Notes under the pieces: model-generated
The model's database searches: none
What the model saw: only the letters and a program-made list of their open reading frames with translations
What the model was told of the DNA's origin: nothing
Made by a program: the position numbers and the translations under genes
Shown here: piece by piece, positions 33,186 through 38,812 of the stretch
Numbering within the stretch: position 1 is the stretch's first letter
Layout of the letters: every line of letters begins with the position of its first letter
NCBI RefSeq assembly: GCF_040605455.1
Contig: NZ_JBEXCV010000086.1
Location: 1 to 38,812, forward strand
DNA length: 38,812 nucleotides
Reading direction: 5' to 3'
Origin: Embleya sp040605455
Lineage (GTDB): Bacteria; Actinomycetota; Actinomycetes; Streptomycetales; Streptomycetaceae

Positions 33186-33337
33186 GCCCACTCCTTGTCG
33201 TCGACCCCGGCGGGTGTCGCCGCCGACCCGGTCGGGTCCATCCTCCTTCGGATTCAGGTCATTCCTCTTCCGCATTCGGATCACGTCCGCCCCCGGACCC
33301 GGTCAATCCTCTTGCGTCGATGCCCGACGAAGTGCAA

Positions 33338-33352
33338 TCTAACACCGTTAGA
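33338..33352. promoter_or_regulatory. TetR operator 1
   Basis: TCTAACACCGTTAGA, a palindrome with half-site CTAAC, with C-C opposed only at its centre. It is 29 bp before the exporter start. Confidence 0.8.
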
Positions 33353-33358
33353 TAGTGA

Positions 33359-33371
33359 CTAACACTGTTAG
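33359..33371. promoter_or_regulatory. TetR operator 2
   Basis: CTAACACTGTTAG, the second copy, 20 bp (about two helical turns) centre-to-centre from operator 1. It overlaps the region just before the GGGAG ribosome site of the exporter gene. Confidence 0.8.
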
Positions 33372-33380
33372 GGAGCGACC

Positions 33381-35012
33381 ATGGCGCACGATTCCCTGGG
33401 ACCGATACCGGGACCCGAACCCCCCTCCGCCACGCCGGGCCACCCCACCCGGACCGCATCGACGCAGGTCGGTGCGCCGCGCAAGGGGCTGATTCTGGCC
33501 ACACTGTGCGTCGCGCTGTTCGTGGCCATGCTCGACAACGTCGTGGTGTCCAACGCGCTGCCCAGCATCGACCGCGACCTCGGCGCGGGGGTCAGCGGAC
33601 TGCAATGGGTGATGGAGGGCTACAGCCTGGTCTTCGCCGCACTGCTGCTGACCGGCGGCACCCTGGGTGACCGGTACGGCCGGCGTCTGGTGTTCCTGAT
33701 CGGCCTCGGCGTGTTCACGGCAGGCTCCATCGCCTGCGCACTGGCCGGTTCGCTGACGGCCCTGATCGCCGGACGCGCGGTCCAGGGTGTGGGCGGCGCG
33801 CTCTTGTTGCCCGGCAGCATGTCGATCATTCGACACGTGTTCACCGACGACCGGGAGCGGGCCCGCGCCATCGGCATCTGGTCGGGGGTCTCCGGCGCCG
33901 GGCTCGCGCTCGGCCCGGCCATCGGCGGCCCGCTGGTGGACACGTTCGGGTGGGCGAGCGTGTTCTGGATCAACGTGCCGGTCGGCATCGCCGGGATCGT
34001 GATCGGCGCCTGGGTTCTCCCCGAATTCGCGGAACGCCGCGGTCGCTTCGACGTGCCGGGACTGCTTCTGGGCGTACCGGCCGTCGGCGCGCTGGTGTTC
34101 GCGCTGATCGAGGGCCCGGCGCAGGGCTGGACCTCGGCCCGCGTGCTCGGCGCCGCCGCACTGGCCGTGGTCGCGCTGATCGCCTTCGTGTGTGTCGAAC
34201 TGCGGGTCGACCAACCGATGCTCGACCTCGGCTTCCTGCGCGACAGGGTGATCGGTGCCGCCATGTGGGGCGGCTTCGCGGTGAGCTTCGGGATGTTCGG
34301 CGCGTTGTTCTTCCTCGGCCTGTACATGCAGGACGTGCTCGGGTACACGCCCACCGAGGCGGGTTTCGCGTCGTTGCCGTCCACGCTGGCGATCATGATC
34401 GCGGCGCCGATCTCCGGGCAGTTGGCAGGCCGGATCGGGCCGCGCGTGCCGCTCGTGGCCGGGTTGACCCTGTGCGGCGTCGCGCTGGGCGGACTCTCCT
34501 GCTACGGCAAGGACGTGTCCTACCCGGAATTCTTCTGGGTGTTGCCGTTCCTCGGCGCGGGCATGGGGTTGTGCTTCACGCCGATCTCGGTCGCGGTGAT
34601 GTCGCGGGTCGAACCGGCCCGGGCCGGCATGGCCTCGGCGGTCACCAACACCGCCCGCGAATTGGGCGGCGTGGTTGGTATAGCCGCACTCGGCGCGGTG
34701 CTCACCGGGCGCCTGTCGAGCCGGTTGACCGAGCTGTTGGCCGACGCGCGGGTCCCGGCGGACGACGCGCGCCGGATCGTCGACGCCAGTACCTCGGGCG
34801 GTGGAGGCGGGATCGGGCACCTGGACGGTGCGCCGCCGGCGGTCCGCGAGGCCGCGACGACGGCGTTCATGGACGGCCTGCATCCGGCGCTGTGGACCGG
34901 GTCGGCGATGTTGCTCGGGTCGGCCGTGCTGGTGGCGTGGCTGATGCGGGATCGGCCCCGGGCGGCGGTGGGCGACGAAGCGGACGCGGCGTTGGCGAAG
35001 GTCGCGGTCTGA
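33381..35012 (+). CDS. DHA2-family MFS exporter (EmrB/QacA-like)
   Basis: A 543-residue, ~14-helix proton antiporter. TM1 has LFVAMLDNVVVSNALPSIDR, the DHA2 motif with membrane Asp. The loop carries motif A, GGTLGDRYGRRL, and motif C is GVSGAGLALGPAIGGPLVDT. VTNTARELGGVVGIAALGAVL is the usual late-helix motif. GGGAG sits six bases before ATG 33381. It is controlled, on the evidence of the paired palindromes, by the divergent TetR regulator. Its N-terminus of 35 residues before TM1 is longer than that of the first exporter, which it resembles in class but not in detail. A hairpin terminator follows. Confidence 0.94.
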   Translation: MAHDSLGPIPGPEPPSATPGHPTRTASTQVGAPRKGLILATLCVALFVAMLDNVVVSNALPSIDRDLGAGVSGLQWVMEGYSLVFAALLLTGGTLGDRYGRRLVFLIGLGVFTAGSIACALAGSLTALIAGRAVQGVGGALLLPGSMSIIRHVFTDDRERARAIGIWSGVSGAGLALGPAIGGPLVDTFGWASVFWINVPVGIAGIVIGAWVLPEFAERRGRFDVPGLLLGVPAVGALVFALIEGPAQGWTSARVLGAAALAVVALIAFVCVELRVDQPMLDLGFLRDRVIGAAMWGGFAVSFGMFGALFFLGLYMQDVLGYTPTEAGFASLPSTLAIMIAAPISGQLAGRIGPRVPLVAGLTLCGVALGGLSCYGKDVSYPEFFWVLPFLGAGMGLCFTPISVAVMSRVEPARAGMASAVTNTARELGGVVGIAALGAVLTGRLSSRLTELLADARVPADDARRIVDASTSGGGGGIGHLDGAPPAVREAATTAFMDGLHPALWTGSAMLLGSAVLVAWLMRDRPRAAVGDEADAALAKVAV

Positions 35013-35059
35013 GCGGGCGGGTGCGGTGGCTCGACGGCCGCGGCGGCCGAGTGGCCGAC

Positions 35060-35096
35060 GCCGGGAACGGGCTTGCTCGGGGCGCCCGTTCCCGGC
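35060..35096. terminator. Bidirectional terminator
   Basis: GCCGGGAACGGGC and GCCCGTTCCCGGC form a perfect 13-bp stem with an 11-nt loop, between the converging exporter and trmO genes. Confidence 0.85.
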
Positions 35097-35113
35097 TGTG
35101 CGGCCGGTGCGTG

Positions 35114-35530
35114 TCAGCGTTCGGGCTCCGGGCCCAGGACGGGTTTGACGTCCAGGATCGGGGTGCCGTCGATCGCTTCGAGGTTGCGCACGTGCAGCCT
35201 GAGGTCGTCGACCTCGGTGATGACGATCCGGTGCAGTCCGATCGGGTTCGGCCGGTCCGGCGAGCGGGTGCTGAACACGCCGGTGGCCGGCCGCTCCCGG
35301 TCGCCGCGCGGATGCACGCTCAGCACGTCGCGGCCCGCCCGGTCCAGCCAGGTCAGCAGGACGACCTCGTCGCCCGCGCGCAGGTCGCCGAGTCCCGCGC
35401 GCACCTCCTCCTCGAAGACCAGCCACGCGTCGGGCGCCCCCTCGTCGGCCTGACGAGGTGCCGAACTCCGGTCCACGAGCGCCGATTCGACGATGCCGAT
35501 GGGTCGCACCGTGTACACGTCCCGAGTCAC
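35114..35530 (-). CDS. trmO: tRNA t6A37 N6-methyltransferase (TrmO/TsaA)
   Basis: A 138-residue TsaA/YaeB-family protein that uses SAM to methylate the N6 of threonylcarbamoyladenosine at tRNA position 37. VYTVRPIGIVESALVDRSSA, then VVLLTWLDRAGRDVLSVHPR, then GVFSTRSPDRPNPIGLHRIV (the diagnostic FxxRSPxRPNPIG) and LEAIDGTPILDVKP are all present. GGAGG lies eight bases before GTG 35530. The in-frame GTG at 35539 overlaps the ribosome site and is rejected. Relatives can be longer (~230 residues with a C-terminal domain); this is the short single-domain form common in actinomycetes. The trpS gene lies upstream on the same strand, 53 bp away. Confidence 0.93.
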   Translation of the reverse strand: MTRDVYTVRPIGIVESALVDRSSAPRQADEGAPDAWLVFEEEVRAGLGDLRAGDEVVLLTWLDRAGRDVLSVHPRGDRERPATGVFSTRSPDRPNPIGLHRIVITEVDDLRLHVRNLEAIDGTPILDVKPVLGPEPER

Positions 35531-35583
35531 CGGGACCACCTCCTCATTGCGACCCGCCGGCCCTACCGCCGACGGCTCGTCGC

Positions 35584-36726
35584 TCAGTAGAGGCTCATCA
35601 TCGCGCTTCGCACCTCGCGCAGTGTCGAGTCGGCCACCGCGTTCGCCCGCTCATTGCCCGCGTGCAGGATGCGCCGGACCTGGCCGAGGTCGCGCGCGTA
35701 CTCGGCTCGACGCGCCCGAATCGGGGCCAGGAACTCGTTGACCGCCTCGGTGACGGTGCGCTTGAGCGCGGCGGCGCCCGCCGTACCGATCTCCTCCGCG
35801 ACCCGGTGTGGGTCCCGTCCCTGACACAGTGCGGCCAGCAGGACCAGGCCGGAGACCTCCGGACGGGTCTCGGGGTCGTAGGTGATGTGCCGGTCGGCGT
35901 CGGTTTTGGCACCCCGGATCAGCTTGGCCGTCTCGTCCGCCGTGGCCGCGAGCGCGATCGAGTTGCCTCGGCTCTTGCTCATCTTGGTGCCGTCGGTGCC
36001 GAGCAGCAGCGGGGCGGCCGACAGCAGCGCCTCGGGCTCGGGGAAGACGGGTCGCCCGCCCGCCGGGTAGCGGTCGTTGAATCGGCGGGCGATGGTGCGG
36101 GTGAGCTCCAGATGCGGCAACTGGTCCTGGCCGACCGGGACCAGATTGCCCTTGCAGAACAGGATGTCGGCCGCCTGGTGCGCGGGATAGGTGAACATCA
36201 ACCCGCTGACGGCGGCCTGTCGCGAGTGCGCGATCTCGTCCTTGACGGTCGGATTGCGGCCCAACTCGGCGACCGAGACCAGGCTGAGGAACGGCAGCAG
36301 CAGCTGGTTGAGCGCCGGGATCGCGCTGTGCGTGAAGATCGTGGTCCGGTCCGGGTCGATCCCGACGGCCAGGTAGTCGAGCAGCAGGCCCTCGACGTAC
36401 TCGACCAGGCGGTCCGCGACGTCGCGATCGGTGAGCACCTGGTAGTCGGCGATGATCAGGTATTGCTCGACGCCGAGGTTCTGCAGGCGCACCCGGTTGT
36501 GCAGGGTGCCGAAGTAGTGGCCCAGATGCAGGCGTCCCGTCGGGCGGTCGCCGGTGAGTACGCGAAAAGCCCCGGGTTCGCGACGAATCCGCTCTTCGAG
36601 CACCAGACTCCGGGCCTGCGCGGCGCTCGTCCCGATCGGATCCGTCGCATCGATCGGGTCCGCCGGGGTGGCCGGTGCCGCGGTCATGACACTCGCGTCG
36701 GCCGTGCTGTTCGGTGTGCCGTTCAT
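35584..36726 (-). CDS. trpS: Tryptophanyl-tRNA synthetase, attenuator-controlled
   Basis: A 380-residue class I synthetase that charges tRNA-Trp. The HIGH-type motif is RPTGRLHLGHYFG (residues 61-73), GLMFTYPAHQAADILFCKGN and VPVGQDQLPHLELTR form the Trp/ATP pocket, and KMSKS is at 248-252 (GTDGTKMSKSRGN). The N-terminal ~45 residues are an Ala/Thr/Pro-rich extension. GGGGAGAG precedes ATG 36726. The leader carries a Trp-codon peptide and an attenuator. The same arrangement is known for the auxiliary, indolmycin-resistant TrpRS (trpRS1) of Streptomyces coelicolor, so this may be the antibiotic-insensitive copy rather than the housekeeping one. Whether a second trpS exists cannot be seen here. 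Confidence 0.95.
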   Translation of the reverse strand: MNGTPNSTADASVMTAAPATPADPIDATDPIGTSAAQARSLVLEERIRREPGAFRVLTGDRPTGRLHLGHYFGTLHNRVRLQNLGVEQYLIIADYQVLTDRDVADRLVEYVEGLLLDYLAVGIDPDRTTIFTHSAIPALNQLLLPFLSLVSVAELGRNPTVKDEIAHSRQAAVSGLMFTYPAHQAADILFCKGNLVPVGQDQLPHLELTRTIARRFNDRYPAGGRPVFPEPEALLSAAPLLLGTDGTKMSKSRGNSIALAATADETAKLIRGAKTDADRHITYDPETRPEVSGLVLLAALCQGRDPHRVAEEIGTAGAAALKRTVTEAVNEFLAPIRARRAEYARDLGQVRRILHAGNERANAVADSTLREVRSAMMSLY

Positions 36727-36787
36727 GATCTCTCCCCTGGTCGATAGGTCGGTCGCCGTCCGACGGCACCGCCCTGAACCAGGGCAC

Positions 36788-36815
36788 AAAAAAGGGCCGT
36801 CCGTCCGAACGACCC
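36788..36815 (-). terminator. trpS attenuator terminator
   Basis: In the minus-strand transcript GGGUCGU (36809-36815) pairs with ACGGCCC (36794-36800) across an 8-nt loop, with one G-U pair, and is followed by U6 (36788-36793). It lies 61 bp before the trpS start, inside the leader, so it can stop transcription before the gene. Confidence 0.85.
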
Positions 36816-36853
36816 ATGCGCAAATGGCGGTCGCTCCTAAGTGGAGCGCCACC
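36807..36853 (-). promoter_or_regulatory. trpS leader: pause and antiterminator elements
   Basis: In transcript order, segment 1 GGUGGCGCUCC (36843-36853) covers part of the tandem Trp codons. It pairs with segment 2 GGAGCGACCGCC (36826-36837) with one bulged A. The GAGCGACC part of segment 2 (36829-36836) can instead pair with GGUCGUUC of segment 3 (36807-36814; eight pairs, one G-U), which would break the terminator stem. A ribosome stalled on the Trp codons would mask segment 1 and favour the antiterminator. Confidence 0.8.
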
Positions 36854-36878
36854 AACTCAGACCCCCTGCACACAACAT
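36837..36878 (-). CDS. trpS leader peptide (two Trp codons)
   Basis: A 13-codon ORF, MLCAGGLSWWRST, with two adjacent TGG codons three codons before ..RST and TAG. TATGGT lies exactly six bases before the ATG, so the message is probably leaderless and translation can begin as soon as the RNA emerges. It is followed by the alternative hairpins of a classic ribosome-mediated attenuator. Its role is to sense charged tRNA-Trp; the peptide itself probably has none. Confidence 0.85.
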   Translation of the reverse strand: MLCAGGLSWWRST

Positions 36879-36884
36879 CTCCCC

Positions 36885-36890
36885 ACCATA
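36885..36890 (-). promoter_or_regulatory. -10 box of trpS leader transcript
   Basis: TATGGT on the minus strand, six bases (GGGGAG) before the leader ATG at 36878. A -35 match is poor (TCGTCG at 17 bp). Confidence 0.6.
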
Positions 36891-37543
36891 CCGCCCCCAC
36901 CCTCCGACGACGACAGACCCACCCGGCCGACCCACCGACGACCACCGGCCGACCCGGTTGCCGGCGCGATCGCGCCCCTGATGGGGTGGCGGCCGTCGGC
37001 GTCGGAGCGTGCCGGCCCGAAAGGGGTTCGGCTGCACGGTCGCGTCGGGATTCGCGCCGGGCGAAGGCGGGTTCGTCCGGGCCGGTGCCGACGATCAGGC
37101 AACTCCCCTGCTCCCGCGTGCGATCACCGGCTGCGGACCGGCGATCGAGCGGGATACCCCCGGACCGAAATGAAGAGCCCTGCGGAGAGCCTTTGGGGAG
37201 GTCTCCGCGGCGCGGCGGGCGAGGCGGGACGTGGCGGCTTCGCCGCGCTCCGCCTCGTCGGGCCGAGTCGGGCCGAGTCGGGTCGGACCGGGTTGGACCG
37301 GGTCGGACCGGGTCGCACTCACTCCCGTCGGACCTTCCCCGAACGGCGAAAGCAAGCCGCGGGCCCGCCCGCGCGGCACCCCGCACCGGCCCTTGAGCGC
37401 TTGCGCACAATTGCCGTGTTTTCCGACACGGTCCCCCGAAATCCTGTTTTCTTTCCGCCCCCGACCACCCCCGCCAGGCCCCTCATCTGCGGGGCTTCCA
37501 CCGAAAACGCCCCATCGCCCTTCCAGAGGGCGCTACCGTCGCC
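36891..37543. other. Long intergenic region between trpS leader and kinase-like gene
   Basis: About 650 bp with no supported gene. Frames open on both strands translate to Arg/Pro/Gly-rich sequence without family resemblance. It holds the upstream part of the trpS promoter, the 10-bp tandem repeat at 37260-37316, and a short AT-richer stretch near 37400-37460. Confidence 0.5.
37260..37316. repeat. Tandem 10-bp repeat, ~6 copies
   Basis: Units GGGCCGAGTC (twice), then GGGTCGGACC, GGGTTGGACC, GGGTCGGACC and a partial GGGTCGCACT follow without gaps. The 10-bp period equals one helical turn, so each GGG lies on the same DNA face. Non-coding; probably slippage-derived. Confidence 0.8.
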
Positions 37544-37549
37544 TATAAG
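37544..37549 (+). promoter_or_regulatory. Possible -10 box of kinase-like gene
   Basis: TATAAG, with TTCCAG 17 bp upstream as a weak -35. It would give an ~80-nt leader to GTG 37635. Confidence 0.35.
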
Positions 37550-37634
37550 GACCCGATGCCCACAGGCTCGATCCGTCCACGCTGCCGACCCCGGGCGGCG
37601 GGTCCGGAACACCCGCCAGGAAAGGCCCACCGCC

Positions 37635-38480
37635 GTGCCGCACCCACTGCTCGACGCCATCGACACCGCGCAGGATCCCGCCGATTTCCTGCGCTCGATC
37701 GGAACCGTGCACACGACCTTCGGCGATCAGGACTCGGGTGCGGTCTCCTACGGTGTGCACGCCGAGGGGAACTGGTTCGTCAAGACCGGCCCCAATGCCG
37801 CGTCCGCCCTGTGCCTGCGTCGCGCGATCGACCTGCACGCGCATGTCCGGCATCCGGCGATCGTGCCGGTGCTGCACTCGTTCAGCGCCAACGGCATCCC
37901 CGTGACGGTGGGGCCGTGGCGCGCGGGCGAGGTGCTGTATCACTCGACGGTCAAGCGCGCGGGCAAACAATTGCGCACCGGCGCGGCCTCGCCGCTCGCC
38001 CGCTTTCGCGCGCTGCCGCTGGACGATGTGCACGCGGCGCTGGACGCGATCCTCGACGCGCACCGCCTGATCGACGCGGCCGGCTACGTCGGGGTGGACT
38101 GGTACGACGGCTGCGTGCTGTACGACTTCGCCGCCCGCCGGGTGCACCTGATCGATCTGGACGAGTACCGCAGCGCGCCGTTCGTGCTGGACACCGCCCG
38201 GCTGTCCGGGTCCACCCGCTACATGCCGCCCGAGCACAGCCGCCGCGGCGCGCTGGTCACGCGGGCGGGCACCGTGTTCCTACTCGGCCGCACCCTGCGC
38301 CTGCTGCTGGACGCGGGCGACGAGGAGCGGGCCTGGCGCGGCACGCTGGCCCAACTCGCCGTGGTCGAGCGGGCGACCCGGCGCGACCCGGCCGAGCGCT
38401 ACCCGAACGTCACCGAACTCTTCGACGCGTGGTGCGCGGTCGCGCCCGCGGGCCTGCTCTCCGGCAGCCGGCGGATCTGA
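37635..38480 (+). CDS. Atypical protein-kinase-like protein
   Basis: A 281-residue protein kinase-fold protein with altered motifs. The N-lobe lysine is probably Lys50 in GNWFVKTG. In place of HRDLKPxN the catalytic loop reads GYVGVDWYDGCVLYDF, with Asp155 as the likely base and Cys160 where the loop Asn is normal. The DFG position is VHLIDLDEY (Asp174). The APE position is GSTRYMPPEHSRRGA (PPE 198-200), and the C-lobe continues VFLLGRTLRLLL and RATRRDPAERYPNVTELFDAW, like the helices G-I of Ser/Thr kinases. No membrane segment or sensor domain is present, so it is soluble. The GTG start follows AGGAAAGG by nine bases. Activity is plausible but unproven. Confidence 0.8.
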   Translation: MPHPLLDAIDTAQDPADFLRSIGTVHTTFGDQDSGAVSYGVHAEGNWFVKTGPNAASALCLRRAIDLHAHVRHPAIVPVLHSFSANGIPVTVGPWRAGEVLYHSTVKRAGKQLRTGAASPLARFRALPLDDVHAALDAILDAHRLIDAAGYVGVDWYDGCVLYDFAARRVHLIDLDEYRSAPFVLDTARLSGSTRYMPPEHSRRGALVTRAGTVFLLGRTLRLLLDAGDEERAWRGTLAQLAVVERATRRDPAERYPNVTELFDAWCAVAPAGLLSGSRRI

Positions 38481-38576
38481 CCCGCACAACACACCGGGCG
38501 GCCGTACTCAGCGCCCGGCCCGCCGAACAGGTCGTCGCGAGCCTCGTCGAGCGCGGTCGGCACGGCGCCGTCCAGT

Positions 38577-38720
38577 ACGGTTCAGACGGCGGTCCTGGCC
38601 ACGGTCGGCGCGACCCTGGTCGCCACCGCGCACTCCCCGCTGCCCGCCGAGCTCGGCTTCGCGCTGCTCGGCGTGGGTGTGTCCGCCGTCCTGCCACTCA
38701 CCTTCGCCGCGGCCGGCCGT
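38577..38720 (+). pseudogene. MFS transporter fragment
   Basis: About 45 codons, TVQTAVLATVGATLVATAHS then LPAELGFALLGVGVSAVLPL then TFAAAGR, look like two membrane helices from the C-terminal half of a major facilitator protein. Neither the upstream nor the downstream part is present: sequence after ~38720 becomes Ala/Pro/Gln-rich and loses membrane character. An internal scrap. The remaining bases to the window end hold nothing I can support. Confidence 0.45.
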
Positions 38721-38812
38721 ACCGCCTCGAACGCGCCGCAAAACGCACCGCAGGCGGCGAACGTCCCCGGGGCGGGCCGGGTCCGGGGTCACCGGCGCCG
38801 ACCCGGCCCCGC

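Noticed and set aside
36788..36890. T-box riboswitch upstream of trpS
   Set aside because: No T-box sequence or specifier-loop layout is visible; the Trp-codon peptide and alternative hairpins explain the leader better.
1..38812. Biosynthetic gene cluster, phage, CRISPR or defence island
   Set aside because: No PKS/NRPS/terpene core, RiPP machinery, phage structural gene, repeat-spacer array, Cas or restriction gene was found; the exporters, LLM enzymes and regulators do not form a coherent cluster.

Overview
The DNA is very GC-rich, with G or C in most third codon positions. It has GTG starts, AGGAGG-type ribosome sites, F420-type (LLM) oxidoreductases, a DUF574 methyltransferase, a DasR-type chitinase promoter and an ECF42 sigma operon. 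This points to a filamentous actinomycete of the Streptomycetaceae (Streptomyces, Kitasatospora, Embleya or a relative). The mix of catabolic, regulatory and export genes, with few core genes, reads like a chromosome-arm accessory region; that placement is inference. I see no rRNA, tRNA, insertion sequence, CRISPR array, prophage or complete biosynthetic cluster.

Layout. 0-0.9 kb: gene debris, including an enoyl-CoA hydratase tail. 0.9-4.7 kb: aldo/keto reductase, then a TetR regulator and a DHA2 exporter ending in a strong terminator. 4.7-9.5 kb: LLM oxidoreductase, truncated DinB-like protein, Gfo/Idh/MocA oxidoreductase, DUF574 methyltransferase, zinc-free L31 and an SGNH hydrolase. 9.5-12.7 kb: frameshifted TetR, a P-loop protein without its lysine, an HD-domain protein, an orphan C-terminal fragment and a PPOX-fold protein. 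12.8-14.7 kb: secreted GH18 chitinase under two DasR sites. 14.8-16.2 kb: a kinase remnant joined to a CGNR zinc-finger remnant, and a small membrane protein. 16.2-18.9 kb: Lrp regulator divergent from an LLM oxidoreductase-deaminase operon, then a GNAT acetyltransferase. 19.1-21.2 kb: an aminotransferase without its PLP lysine, a WD40/hydrolase chimera and half a VOC protein. 21.2-23.8 kb: a probable ECF42 regulon. 23.9-26.2 kb: ArsR remnant, secreted SGNH esterase, and divergent AraC and MDR genes that have both lost their 5' ends. 26.3-32.1 kb: PhoD phosphatase, orphan peptide-binding lipoprotein and MMPL transporter. 32.4-35.0 kb: TetR and a second DHA2 exporter with tandem palindromic operators. 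35.1-36.9 kb: TrmO and a tryptophanyl-tRNA synthetase with a complete ribosome-mediated attenuator. 37.6-38.8 kb: an atypical protein-kinase-like protein and an MFS scrap.

Three regulatory circuits can be read directly. (1) The trpS leader encodes a 13-residue peptide with two tandem Trp codons, followed by mutually exclusive antiterminator and terminator hairpins. (2) The same two-part motif (TGTCGA, 17 bp, CGACC) precedes both the yciI-sigma operon and a neighbouring DHFR-like gene, as expected for an ECF42 autoregulon. (3) Two DasR-type sites sit in the chitinase promoter. In addition, at least eight transcripts appear leaderless, with a -10 hexamer 6-8 nt before the start codon. The other theme is decay: about a dozen truncated, frameshifted or fused gene remnants lie between intact genes, often at clean deletion joints.
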